Positions 19,010-27,014 of a DNA stretch of 64,000 nucleotides are shown here, in pieces. How positions within the stretch are numbered: the stretch's first letter is position 1; the number at the start of each line of letters is the position of its first letter. The position numbers were made by a program, and so were the translations under genes. This DNA is from Methylobacillus rhizosphaerae (GTDB lineage: Bacteria > Pseudomonadota > Gammaproteobacteria > Burkholderiales > Methylophilaceae): assembly GCF_900187985.1 (NCBI RefSeq), contig NZ_FZOA01000002.1:251657-315656 (forward strand), read 5' to 3'. The notes beneath the pieces are model-generated. The model did no database searches, was not told the origin of the DNA, and saw nothing but the letters and a program-made list of their open reading frames with translations.

Positions 19010-19525
19010 ATGAAAAAAATAGTTGTTGTTTCGGCCATGCTGGCGTTTTCCAGCCTGGTGCAAGCTAAACCTACGTTTACTGGAGTGAATTACACTGGCC
19101 TTTATGAGTGCAAAGGTGAGAACTCTTCAATTGGTGCTTATGACGTGGTGGTGGCATTAAGATTGAACCGTGTCAGCAGCCATGGCAAATTTGGCGCCTA
19201 TTATTATGAAACTGAAACCGTGAATTCCACGGTATATCACGGGCAGGCTGTTGTGGTGGGTAACCGCATGGCGATCAGCTTCAATATTCGTGATAAAAAG
19301 AACAATGTTGACCATAGCACAGGCATTGCTACGATCAAGAAAATAGGCAAGGACAGATGGAGCTTCCGCAAGGAATATTTCGAGCCTGATGATAGCGGCG
19401 GCAGTTATGGCACCGAAACCTGCGTCATGAAAGTGCTGACAGCTGAAGAGAAGCAGGCTCTGGAAAAAAAGAACGCAAACCCCAAGCCAGCCGCAGTACC
19501 ACAGCGCACCAGCAAGACACAATAA
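19010..19525 (+). CDS. Secreted protein of unknown function
   Basis: Protein of 171 residues that I do not recognise. A Sec signal peptide (MKKIVVVSAMLAFSSLVQA) precedes a mature domain with many beta-strand-like stretches and two Cys (YECKGE and ETCVMK) that could pair in the periplasm. The C-terminus is Lys/Pro/Gln-rich. The upstream in-frame region from 18938 lacks coding character, so ATG 19010 is used. It stands alone, between a divergent glucan gene and the convergent queG, with its own terminator. Confidence 0.75.
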   Translation: MKKIVVVSAMLAFSSLVQAKPTFTGVNYTGLYECKGENSSIGAYDVVVALRLNRVSSHGKFGAYYYETETVNSTVYHGQAVVVGNRMAISFNIRDKKNNVDHSTGIATIKKIGKDRWSFRKEYFEPDDSGGSYGTETCVMKVLTAEEKQALEKKNANPKPAAVPQRTSKTQ

Positions 19526-19530
19526 TGATC

Positions 19531-19557
19531 AAAGGCCCTTCAGGGCCTTTTTCTTTT
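19531..19557 (+). terminator. Intrinsic terminator after the secreted-protein gene
   Basis: The 8-bp stem AAAGGCCC / GGGCCTTT with a TTCA loop is followed by TTCTTTT. It sits just after the stop at 19525. Confidence 0.88.
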
Positions 19558-19615
19558 GATGGCTACCTTTCAATTGCAAGGTGGCACAATCGATACCCCG
19601 AGCTTGAAACCAGTC

Positions 19616-20683
19616 TCATGACTGGATTTCATGCTGTTTCAATGCCCAGGCTACGTGCTCCCGTACCAGCTCAGAAGGATCATGGCGGCGATCTTCCAGG
19701 GCCTGTACCACTTCGGGCGTTGTCCTGGCATTGCCCAGGCCAACAGCGATATTGCGCAACCACTGGACGTGGCCGATGCGGTAGATTGCACTGCCTGCCA
19801 TCCTGTCCTTGAATGTGGCTTCGTCCCAGCTGAACAGCTCCACCAGGCTGATATTGTCCAGGCCGTGGCGCACCTGGAAATCAGGTTGTTCCGTGAGGTG
19901 AGAGAAGCGGTTCCAGGGGCAAGTCAGCTGACAGTCATCACATCCATAAACGCGATTGCCTATCAGGGGGCGCAATTGTTCGGGAATACTATCCTTCAAT
20001 TCGATGGTGAGATACGAAATACACCGGCGCGCATCCACCTGGTAGGGCGCGACAATGGCCTGGGTCGGGCATATGTCGATGCATGCGGTACACTTGCCGC
20101 AATGGCCGGAACTGGGTTCATCCACGGGCAATGGCAGATCAATATAGATTTCGCCGAGAAAAAACCAGGACCCGGCGCTGCGTGACAGCAGCAAGGTATG
20201 CTTGCCGCGCCAGCCCAGCCCGGCTTTCTGTGCCAGTTCCACTTCCAGCACAGGCGCACTATCGGTGAAGACACGATAGCCAAACGGGCCTATGGCTTCG
20301 GCAATTTTTTCACTGAGCTTCTGCAAGCGATTGCGTAGTACCTTGTGATAATCACGCCCGAGTGCATAGCGAGAGATAAAGGCCAGGTTGGAGTCCTGTA
20401 TGACTTCTTCGCTGTCGCGTGCTTCGGGCGGCATATAGTCCATGCGTGCAGAGATGATCCGCACTGTGCCGGGTACCAATTCTGCCGGTCGAGTGCGTTT
20501 CTCGCCGTGTTTTGCCATATAATCCATGGCGCCGTGGAAACCTTTTTCCAGCCACTCGCGGTGGCGTGGTTCGGCAGCTGAGAGGTCGGTATCAGTGATT
20601 CCGATCTGGCCAAAACCAAGTTCCAGCCCCCAGCGTTTGATATCAGCCGCGAGAGTTTGCAAATTGTTTAGAATTTGAGACAT
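19616..20683 (-). CDS. queG: Epoxyqueuosine reductase QueG
   Basis: Cobalamin-dependent iron-sulfur enzyme for the last step of queuosine synthesis in tRNA. The 355 residues include the N-terminal cobalamin domain with DYHKVLRNRL, and two 4Fe-4S motifs: CGKCTACIDICP, and CDDCQLTCPWNRF with the neighbouring cysteines. A HEAT-like C-terminus (LRNIAVGLGN) follows. ATG 20683 begins the family-like N-terminus; the in-frame upstream stretch overlaps tsaE and is not conserved. Its start codon directly abuts that of tsaE on the other strand. QueF, an earlier enzyme of the pathway, is encoded at 42.5 kb. Confidence 0.95.
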   Translation of the reverse strand: MSQILNNLQTLAADIKRWGLELGFGQIGITDTDLSAAEPRHREWLEKGFHGAMDYMAKHGEKRTRPAELVPGTVRIISARMDYMPPEARDSEEVIQDSNLAFISRYALGRDYHKVLRNRLQKLSEKIAEAIGPFGYRVFTDSAPVLEVELAQKAGLGWRGKHTLLLSRSAGSWFFLGEIYIDLPLPVDEPSSGHCGKCTACIDICPTQAIVAPYQVDARRCISYLTIELKDSIPEQLRPLIGNRVYGCDDCQLTCPWNRFSHLTEQPDFQVRHGLDNISLVELFSWDEATFKDRMAGSAIYRIGHVQWLRNIAVGLGNARTTPEVVQALEDRRHDPSELVREHVAWALKQHEIQS

Positions 20684-21154
20684 ATGCCTGACGATTTTAC
20701 ACTGACCTTGCCGGATGAAGCAGCTACACTTGCATTGGGCGCAAAACTGGCTCAAGTACTGGTGCCGGGACTGAACATCTACCTGCACGGTGATCTTGGA
20801 GCGGGCAAAACCACGCTGGTGCGGGGGGTGCTGCATGCTCTGGGACACACAGGCCGGGTGAAAAGCCCAACCTATACACTGGTTGAACCTTATGTGGTTT
20901 CTACATTAAACTTATATCACTTTGATTTATACAGATTTATTGATCCGGAAGAATGGGATGCTGCCGGATTCAGAGATTATTTCAACCCGGAATCCCTATG
21001 TCTGGTCGAATGGCCAGAAAAGGCGCAGTCATTATTACCTGCTCCTGATATTGATATCCACCTGCATGCTGAAGGGCAAGGCAGGCGGGTGCTGATCACT
21101 GCCAATACTGATTCAGGAAACCAATGTATCGCTACACTCAATACCGTTTCTTAG
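20684..21154 (+). CDS. tsaE: tRNA threonylcarbamoyladenosine biosynthesis protein TsaE
   Basis: P-loop ATPase of the t6A37 tRNA modification complex (with TsaB, TsaC and TsaD). Walker A is GDLGAGKTT. The family motifs KSPTYTLVEPY, YHFDLYR and CLVEWPEK are all present. ATG 20684 gives 156 residues; a TTG at 20675 is a weaker alternative. Its 3' end overlaps amiC by 31 bp, the tsaE-amiC order common in proteobacteria. The start touches that of divergent queG. Confidence 0.95.
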   Translation: MPDDFTLTLPDEAATLALGAKLAQVLVPGLNIYLHGDLGAGKTTLVRGVLHALGHTGRVKSPTYTLVEPYVVSTLNLYHFDLYRFIDPEEWDAAGFRDYFNPESLCLVEWPEKAQSLLPAPDIDIHLHAEGQGRRVLITANTDSGNQCIATLNTVS

Positions 21155-22443
21155 CCTGCTTGCTTGCTCTGGTGCTGTTATTCAGCCACTTGTCCGGCAG
21201 CGCAGCAGAAACCATACAAGTATCCGCAGTCCGCGTATGGCCGGCTGCGGATTACACACGCATGACCCTGGAAACCAGTAAATCCGTGAACCACCAGATG
21301 GTGATGCTGAAGGATCCGTCACGCTTGGTACTGGACCTGGAGAATGTTGAACTGGGCACTGTACTCAAGAGTATCAGCGACAAAATCAGTCCCAATGATC
21401 CTTATATCCAACAGGTACGCGTGGGCAACTTCAAACCGGGCGTCGTGCGCATCGTGGTGGACCTCAAGGCTGAAATCAAGCCCCAGGTTTTTACTTTGCC
21501 TCCGGCAGGTGATTATCAGCATAGGCTGGTGTTGGATATTTATCCGGTACAAGACCCGGTGATGGCAATGCTGGAACAACGTGACAAGCCAGACAGCATC
21601 GCTGCGCCAGTGCCCGAGGTTTCTGTTGTGCCGGAAACATCGACGATGACAGAAGTGGTGCCGGAGTTGCCAGGTACGTCCAACCCCGCTGCGGTTGTGG
21701 CGCCATCCGTCAATAAAAAACCAGATGCACGCATGATTACGATCGCGGTGGATGCCGGTCATGGTGGTGAAGACCCAGGCGCGAAGGGCGCGAGAGGGTC
21801 ATATGAGAAGAATGTCACACTGGCAATCGCCAAGAAGCTCAAGGCTGCGATTGATGCGGAACCGAACCTGCGTGGTGTACTGACCCGTGATGGCGATTAT
21901 TTTATTCCCTTGCATGGCCGGGTGGTGAAAGCACGTAACCTGAAGGCTGATCTGTTTGTGTCTATCCATGCAGATGCAGCCTTGAGTGCGCAGGCGCGAG
22001 GCTCATCCGTATTCGCATTGTCGGAAAACGGTGCTACCAGTGCCATGGCGCGTTTGCTTGCCCAGCGGGAAAATGAATCTGACCTGATCGGGGGCGTCAG
22101 TTTCGGGGTGAAGGACCCTTACCTTGCGCGTACCTTGCTTGATTTGTCGCAGACTGCCACGATCAATGACAGCCTCAAAATGGGTAAGCTGGTGCTTGAC
22201 CATATGGGAACCATCAACCCGTTGCATAAACGCCATGTCGAGCAGGCAGGCTTTGCTGTGCTGAAGTCGCCAGATGTGCCTTCGATTCTGGTGGAAACTG
22301 CCTTTATCACCAATCCGGAGGAAGAGCGTAAACTGAATGACAGTGCACATCAGGACAAACTGGTGCGTTCCATATTGTCCGGGATAAAAAAATATCTGGC
22401 TGCCAATCCGCCTCTGGCCAAAACTAGGGTTGTCGAGAAGTAG
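21124..22443 (+). CDS. amiC: N-acetylmuramoyl-L-alanine amidase with AMIN domain (AmiC-type)
   Basis: Periplasmic cell-wall hydrolase that splits daughter cells. A signal peptide ends near SGSAAE, then an AMIN domain (about 30-140) that targets the septum. A Pro-rich linker and the Amidase_3 zinc domain follow. The zinc ligands and catalytic Glu are visible in VDAGHGGEDPG, YEKN, SIHAD and LVETAFITN. A helix between about 300 and 350 could be the inhibitory element relieved by EnvC or NlpD. The gene overlaps tsaE. The length of 439 residues is usual. Confidence 0.94.
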   Translation: MYRYTQYRFLACLLALVLLFSHLSGSAAETIQVSAVRVWPAADYTRMTLETSKSVNHQMVMLKDPSRLVLDLENVELGTVLKSISDKISPNDPYIQQVRVGNFKPGVVRIVVDLKAEIKPQVFTLPPAGDYQHRLVLDIYPVQDPVMAMLEQRDKPDSIAAPVPEVSVVPETSTMTEVVPELPGTSNPAAVVAPSVNKKPDARMITIAVDAGHGGEDPGAKGARGSYEKNVTLAIAKKLKAAIDAEPNLRGVLTRDGDYFIPLHGRVVKARNLKADLFVSIHADAALSAQARGSSVFALSENGATSAMARLLAQRENESDLIGGVSFGVKDPYLARTLLDLSQTATINDSLKMGKLVLDHMGTINPLHKRHVEQAGFAVLKSPDVPSILVETAFITNPEEERKLNDSAHQDKLVRSILSGIKKYLAANPPLAKTRVVEK

Positions 22444-22641
22444 GGCTGGATCAGTGAGTAAAACTTTTTGCTGCAAAAGCACTCAGATATGAGAGTGACA
22501 ATACAAGAGAAATGGAATATCCATTGTCCCCGGCGATTTACACAAAGTCAGGGCGTGATGGAAATTCCCGGCCAGTAACCCAAGCTGGCATAAAAGGTGC
22601 GTACCAAAAGTACGCGAATGCGGTAACCAAGGAAGATAGCA

Positions 22642-23007
22642 ATGAGTAAATATGCGCTGTACATCAAGCTGGAAGCACGTCCGGAAAAACGCCAGGAGCT
22701 TGAAAGTTTTCTGAAACAAACCCTGCCTGTGGTCAAGGATGAGGATGAAACCAAAACCTGGTATGCCTTCAAGGCGGCAGAAAACCTCTATGTGATTTTT
22801 GATACATTTGGCAGCGAAGCAGGGCGCGATGCACATTTAGAGGGCAAAGCGGTAGAAGCCCTGCGTCAGGTTGCTGATGATTTGCTGGTAGCGCCGCCCG
22901 AGTTTGTCCCCGTGGACCTGCTGGCACAAAAAGTCGGTCTTGAGTCAGAGGTGGTGGCCGATACCGATGTCAAGAAATATGGCCTGCGCTTTATTGATGG
23001 ACTCTAG
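22642..23007 (+). CDS. Antibiotic-biosynthesis-monooxygenase-fold (ABM) small protein
   Basis: Protein of 121 residues with the ferredoxin-like ABM fold (YALYIKLEARPEKRQELESF, then TWYAFKAAENLYVIFDTF). Relatives include quinol monooxygenases (YgiN) and heme-handling enzymes. Substrate and activity are not predictable. It is preceded by a 198-bp non-coding gap and followed by mutL. Confidence 0.75.
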   Translation: MSKYALYIKLEARPEKRQELESFLKQTLPVVKDEDETKTWYAFKAAENLYVIFDTFGSEAGRDAHLEGKAVEALRQVADDLLVAPPEFVPVDLLAQKVGLESEVVADTDVKKYGLRFIDGL

Positions 23008-23078
23008 ATTGGCGTAGTATGGCGTGCAGGAGGTAGAATAGGGCGCTTGATAGTCTTCAAGCCCCGGTGCTTCCCAGT

Positions 23079-24911
23079 ATGCCATCCATCAAGCTACTCC
23101 CCGATCAGTTAATCAGCCAGATTGCCGCAGGCGAAGTTGTCGAGCGCCCGGCTTCTGCGCTCAAGGAAATCCTGGAAAACAGCCTGGATGCAGGCAGCAC
23201 GGATATTGCAGTTGTCCTGCAATCTGGCGGAATCAAGCAAATGCGGGTCAGCGACAATGGCTGCGGGATTGCGCGCGAAGAGTTGCAGCTGGCATTGACC
23301 CGCCACGCCACCAGCAAGATTGCCAGCCTGGAAGACCTGGAAAGTGTAGCCAGCCTGGGGTTTCGTGGTGAAGCGCTTGCCAGTATCGCAGCGATTTCCC
23401 GCGCCCAGCTCATCAGCGCGCACGCCAGTGAGAAGCATGCCTGGCGTATTACTTCTGAAGGATCGTTCATTACAGAAATAGAGCCTGCTGCACTGGATGC
23501 AGGCACTCTCGTTGATATCCAGGACCTGTATTTCAACACGCCTGCGCGGCGCAAATTTCTCAAGACTGAAAATACCGAATTCGGGCATTGCGAGGAAACT
23601 TTCCGCCGCATCGCGCTTTCACGCCCGGATGTCAGCTTCCTCTTGCAGCATAACGGTCGTGCCACTATGCGCCTGGCAGCAGCAGAAGCGCAAAAACGCT
23701 TTGAGGATGTGCTGGGCAAGGAGTTTGCTGCAAAAGCATTTTATCTGGATGAATCGGCAGCAGGGCTGAGATTCTGGGGCATGGCTGCCAAACCCACGTT
23801 TTCCCGCCATGCGCGGGATACGCAATATGTCTATGTCAACGGACGTTTTGTTCGAGACAAACTCATCAGTCACGCCATACGCCAGGCATACCAGGATGTA
23901 TTGCACCACGATCGTCACCCGGTGTTTGTGTTGTTCCTGGAGCTTGATCCGGCGCTGGTGGATGTCAATGTTCATCCCAGCAAGACAGAAGTACGCTTCC
24001 GTGATGGGCAATCCGTACACCGTTTCATTTTTCATGCACTGAACAAGGTGCTGGCTGCCCCTGTCGGGATTGCCAGCTCACTGGCACCCGAATTAGCCAT
24101 GATAAGCGAGACGGAGGCTATCAGTACTGCCGCTAGCTACCCACGCTTCCAGAGCAATATGGATTTACGCGCGAGCGAGTCATCCGGTAGTTTCTACCAG
24201 ACATTGTTTGGTACTCCAGCCTCATCTCCTGAAGCACTGCGGGCCAATACCGCTGATGTGCTACCTATGCCACCACAGGTTGGTGTATCACCAGCACTGC
24301 ATGACGCTGGACAGGATTTCCCGCTTGGCTTTGCCGTGGCGCAGATTCATGGTGTTTATATTCTTGCCCAGAATAAGCTGGGCCTGATCGTGGTGGATAT
24401 GCATGCAGCGCACGAGCGCATCATGTACGAAAAACTCAAGAATGCACTGGATGCCAGCCGCGTTCCTACACAGCCGTTGTTGCTGCCTGTCAGTTTCCAT
24501 GCGGATCGACTGGAGGTTGCCACTGTGCAGGAGCAACAATCACTGCCGGATAATGGGCTGACGCAACTGGGGTTTGATATTGCCGTGCTGTCCCCGACGA
24601 CGTTGGCGGTACGCTCGGTGCCGCTGATGCTCAAAGATGCGGATGCAGTTGCATTGGCAAGAGATGTGCTGAATGACTTGCGTCAGTATGGTGCGAGCCG
24701 GGCATTGGCGGAGCGGCGCAACGAATTGCTTGGCACCATGGCGTGTCATGCCGCTGTCCGTGCTAATCGTATCCTCGCCATTCCCGAGATGAATGCACTG
24801 TTGCGAGATATGGAAGCGACTGAACGTTCAGGACAATGCAATCACGGGCGTCCTACCTGGTTTCAGGTCACCATGGCTGAGCTGGACAAGATGTTCATGC
24901 GTGGCAAGTAG
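23079..24911 (+). CDS. mutL: DNA mismatch repair protein MutL
   Basis: Couples MutS mismatch recognition to strand excision. The GHKL ATPase motifs are clear at the N-terminus: [25 protein letters not shown] and LGFRGEAL. A transducer domain, a variable linker (about 350-420) and a dimerisation domain follow. The endonuclease motif DQHAx2Ex4E reads here as [12 protein letters not shown], so a nuclease role is possible. ATG 23079 is chosen; a GTG at 23067 is in frame. It is followed by miaA after 7 bp, as in E. coli. Confidence 0.96.
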   Translation: MPSIKLLPDQLISQIAAGEVVERPASALKEILENSLDAGSTDIAVVLQSGGIKQMRVSDNGCGIAREELQLALTRHATSKIASLEDLESVASLGFRGEALASIAAISRAQLISAHASEKHAWRITSEGSFITEIEPAALDAGTLVDIQDLYFNTPARRKFLKTENTEFGHCEETFRRIALSRPDVSFLLQHNGRATMRLAAAEAQKRFEDVLGKEFAAKAFYLDESAAGLRFWGMAAKPTFSRHARDTQYVYVNGRFVRDKLISHAIRQAYQDVLHHDRHPVFVLFLELDPALVDVNVHPSKTEVRFRDGQSVHRFIFHALNKVLAAPVGIASSLAPELAMISETEAISTAASYPRFQSNMDLRASESSGSFYQTLFGTPASSPEALRANTADVLPMPPQVGVSPALHDAGQDFPLGFAVAQIHGVYILAQNKLGLIVVDMHAAHERIMYEKLKNALDASRVPTQPLLLPVSFHADRLEVATVQEQQSLPDNGLTQLGFDIAVLSPTTLAVRSVPLMLKDADAVALARDVLNDLRQYGASRALAERRNELLGTMACHAAVRANRILAIPEMNALLRDMEATERSGQCNHGRPTWFQVTMAELDKMFMRGK

Positions 24912-24918
24912 GGTAGCC

Positions 24919-25884
24919 ATGTCATCCATATCGAACCCTTTGCCTCTTGCCATTTTCCTCATGGGGCCGACCGCCAGTGGCAAGACCGGCCTCGCGGTAG
25001 AGCTGGTGCAATCCCTGCCGCTGGAAATCATCAGTGTGGATTCCGCATTGGTTTACCGGGACATGAATATCGGCACAGCCAAGCCTGAGCCGGAAATATT
25101 GCAACGCGCGCCGCACCACCTGATCGATGTGATTGACCCCTTGCAGGCCTATTCCGCCGCGCAGTTCCGTGCCGATGCCTTGTGCCTGATGGCGGAGATT
25201 ACCGCCCGGGGCAAAGTGCCATTGCTTGTCGGCGGCACCATGCTGTACTTTCGCGCCTTGCAGCAAGGCCTGAGCGGCCTGCCGGAGGCTGATGCCGGCA
25301 TACGCGCAGCACTGGACAAAGAGGCGGAGCAAATCGGTTGGCCAGCCATGCATGCCAAACTGGCTGCCATCGACCCGGAAACCGCCGCACGTTTGCAGCC
25401 AGCAGATTCGCAACGCATACAACGCGCGCTGGAAGTCTATCGGCTGACCGGGCAGACCATGGCCGCCCTGCACCAGCAGCAATCGCTGGAAACCCTGCCT
25501 TACCAATTACTCAAGATCGCCCTGCAACCTTCCGAGCGTGCCGTGCTGCATGCTCGCATTGCCGAACGCTTTATCGCCATGATGCAAGGTGGTTTGCTGG
25601 AAGAAGTACAAGGCTTATTGAAAAAATATCCCGACCTGCACCCGGATATGACCTCCATGCGCTGCGTGGGTTACCGGCAGACGCTGGAATATATCGCAGG
25701 CAATATTGACGCAGATGAATGGCGGGAGCAGGGCATCGCCGCGACAAGGCAGCTTGCCAAACGCCAGCTCACCTGGCTGCGAGGCATGGACGACACCATG
25801 ATGCTGGATTGCCTGAGTGAGAGCCTATATGCGCAAGCAGGGCGGATGATTGAGGAGTTCCTGATAGCTAGTAAAGCTAGCTGA
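24919..25884 (+). CDS. miaA: tRNA dimethylallyltransferase MiaA
   Basis: Adds the isopentenyl group to A37 of tRNAs reading UNN codons. The P-loop is GPTASGKT, followed by the Asp motif [18 protein letters not shown] and the DVIDP element. The conserved region SMRCVGYRQ and the C-terminal [13 protein letters not shown] are present. ATG 24919 gives 321 residues; the frame extends upstream inside mutL without family sequence. The mutL-miaA order is conserved, but hfq and hflX, which often follow, are missing here. An accessory segment begins instead. Confidence 0.96.
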   Translation: MSSISNPLPLAIFLMGPTASGKTGLAVELVQSLPLEIISVDSALVYRDMNIGTAKPEPEILQRAPHHLIDVIDPLQAYSAAQFRADALCLMAEITARGKVPLLVGGTMLYFRALQQGLSGLPEADAGIRAALDKEAEQIGWPAMHAKLAAIDPETAARLQPADSQRIQRALEVYRLTGQTMAALHQQQSLETLPYQLLKIALQPSERAVLHARIAERFIAMMQGGLLEEVQGLLKKYPDLHPDMTSMRCVGYRQTLEYIAGNIDADEWREQGIAATRQLAKRQLTWLRGMDDTMMLDCLSESLYAQAGRMIEEFLIASKAS

Positions 25885-26228
25885 TAGTACAACTCTTGGT
25901 ATATGAGATCGAACAAATCCGACTCTTTGGCTATGTCGATTAGCTGTAATATCTTTGTCATCCCAGCCCCTGAGCCGGAATCTCGTGGATATGCTGGAAT
26001 ACAGAAAGATGCCGAATCAAGTCCGGCATGACAAGGGTCGCAGGAGAAATTGAGTCTGATCCCATTATTTCACAAGGCTGACAAATAACGAAAACAACGA
26101 GACTGGGATGGCCGAACCATCCACGGCTTACTGGAACATGTTCTACATCGCAGGTGTTTCCTAACGTTTGGTTAAGGGGCGGGCTTTAGCCCGTCCCAGC
26201 GAGCGAAGCGAGTGATTTGAACCAGTTG
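25885..26228. other. Non-coding stretch after miaA
   Basis: It holds the REP-like palindrome (25956-26033) and most of the attC site of the second cassette (from 26159). Between them, 26034-26158 shows no gene I can support. A plus-strand frame of 18 codons (26108-26164) ends with its stop inside the attC R' box; it may be chance or the tail of a lost cassette. Confidence 0.6.
25956..26033. repeat. REP-like imperfect palindrome
   Basis: A 78-bp element whose two ends are inverted repeats: TGTCATCCCAGCC at the left, and on the other strand from the right end TGTCATGCCGGAC. The next 15 bp inward also pair at about 11 positions (CCTGAGCCGGAATCT against CTTGATTCGGCATCT). This type of TGTCATnCC palindrome resembles dispersed REP/MITE hairpins of many proteobacteria. 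It marks the left side of the accessory segment between miaA and dapC. I cannot see whether more copies exist. Confidence 0.6.
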
Positions 26229-26234
26229 TTATGT
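26159..26234 (-). repeat. attC recombination site of cassette B
   Basis: A 76-bp integron attC site, read on the minus strand. R'' is ACATAAC, L'' is TGGTTCAA, L' is TTAACCA and R' is GTTAGGA, enclosing an imperfect hairpin with a GGGACGGGC / GCCCGCCCC stem. The extra C in L'' (GGTTCAA against GGTTAA) is the extrahelical base that sets orientation, and it agrees with the minus strand. The R'' box contains the TAA stop of the cassette gene. Extended R'' (GGCACATAAC) is the exact reverse complement of the cassette's own first bases (GTTATGTGCC). Confidence 0.85.
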
Positions 26235-26962
26235 GCCTTTTAGCAGGCCGGAATAGACAAAAGATAAGCTATTAATCAGCTCGGTAACGAGGCCATCCAG
26301 AGCTGAGGCGGCACTTTGAAGTTTCTCAAGTGAGTCAGCTATTACGAGTTCTTTGATGTCGTCGTATGACATTGTGTCTGTAATTTGCTTTATTGAAATA
26401 GACTCAATTTTTGAATTTTCAATTGCTTGTAAAATGCATAGATTTTTACTGGAATAACCGGCTTGGTGAGCCACTTTGTTTCTAGGCTCTCGCAGATGGC
26501 CTATAGCATCTTCCATGTTTTTTAATATCTCAGAAGAGCTTGGAGAGAAATCCTTTAGCTCTTTATACACTCTCCCATTTCCTCCAAGTCGTTCAATGTT
26601 GCTGTTTTCCATGAGCATGGTTGATCCGGCTAATAGGTAGGAGCGGTCTACCACACTAGTTAGCCTAAGTAAAAAATTCTCGACGTGTAGTGCATGATGC
26701 TCGGAAAAGCTATATTCGGAATTTGTGTATGTATTTTTACCAAGGTACTCAAGTGTGATATTTATATTTTTAAACGCATTGTCAATTTCTGCAACCCGTC
26801 CAAATATATCTTGGGAGTATTTCTCCATGGCCGATGCACTATAAGTACTTTTTCCATTGGCAAGGGCGGATAAGCCTTTAGCAAGTGATGCGGTAACCAG
26901 TACAAACAGTTGCTTGATATGTGGGTTCTCGGAATGAATAGCGATACTCCTTTGGCACATAA
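26165..26962 (-). mobile_element. Integron gene cassette B (798 bp)
   Basis: Unit running from the G/TT cut of the R' box of attC A to the G/TT cut of the R' box of its own attC. It contains one gene filling nearly the whole cassette on the same strand as attC, as in typical cassettes. Base composition is visibly AT-rich next to flanking genes. The circle closed at GTTATGTGCC would pair over 10 bp with its R'' end. No integrase is in the window. Confidence 0.82.
26229..26960 (-). CDS. Cassette B protein, HEPN-like, unknown function
   Basis: Protein of 243 residues from the ATG inside the attC core box (GTTATGTGCC). Another possibility is a rare ATT start 7 nt after AAAGGAG, giving 236 residues. 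The in-frame part beyond 26960 crosses attC A and is not real coding. Mostly alpha-helical by eye, with no signal peptide. The segment HLREPRNKVAH carries R160-x4-H165, the signature of HEPN-fold RNases, preceded by a helical region (HALHVENFLLRLTSVVDRSYLL) like that of HEPN domains. HEPN proteins are often RNases of toxin or antiphage systems. That role is inference; no antitoxin-like partner such as MNT is evident. Codon use is AT-rich, unlike neighbours. Confidence 0.72.
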   Translation of the reverse strand: MCQRSIAIHSENPHIKQLFVLVTASLAKGLSALANGKSTYSASAMEKYSQDIFGRVAEIDNAFKNINITLEYLGKNTYTNSEYSFSEHHALHVENFLLRLTSVVDRSYLLAGSTMLMENSNIERLGGNGRVYKELKDFSPSSSEILKNMEDAIGHLREPRNKVAHQAGYSSKNLCILQAIENSKIESISIKQITDTMSYDDIKELVIADSLEKLQSAASALDGLVTELINSLSFVYSGLLKGT

Positions 26963-27014
26963 CGTTGGAATTCAGAGGCCGCCGTAGGCGGTCCGCTGCA
27001 ATGACGGGTTGGGC
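26957..27014 (-). repeat. attC recombination site of cassette A
   Basis: A 58-bp attC site on the minus strand. R'' is GCCCAAC (full match to RYYYAAC), L'' is ATTGCAG, the central stem is CGCC-TACG-GGCG-like, L' is CTGAATT and R' is GTTATGT. The extra G in L'' against L' gives the same minus orientation. It starts 1 bp after the stop of the cassette A gene. R'' with its preceding bases (CCTGATGCCCAAC) is the exact reverse complement of the cassette start (GTTGGGCATCAGG). Confidence 0.9.

Noticed and set aside
19616..20848. queG starting at 20848
   Set aside because: The extra 55 residues overlap tsaE in antisense and are unlike QueG; ATG 20683 starts the family-like N-terminus.
27008..27014. 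Reading the attC sites in the opposite (plus) orientation
   Set aside because: The extrahelical extra bases in L'' (C in one site, G in the other), the genes' direction and the pairing of each R'' with its own cassette start all agree only with the minus strand.
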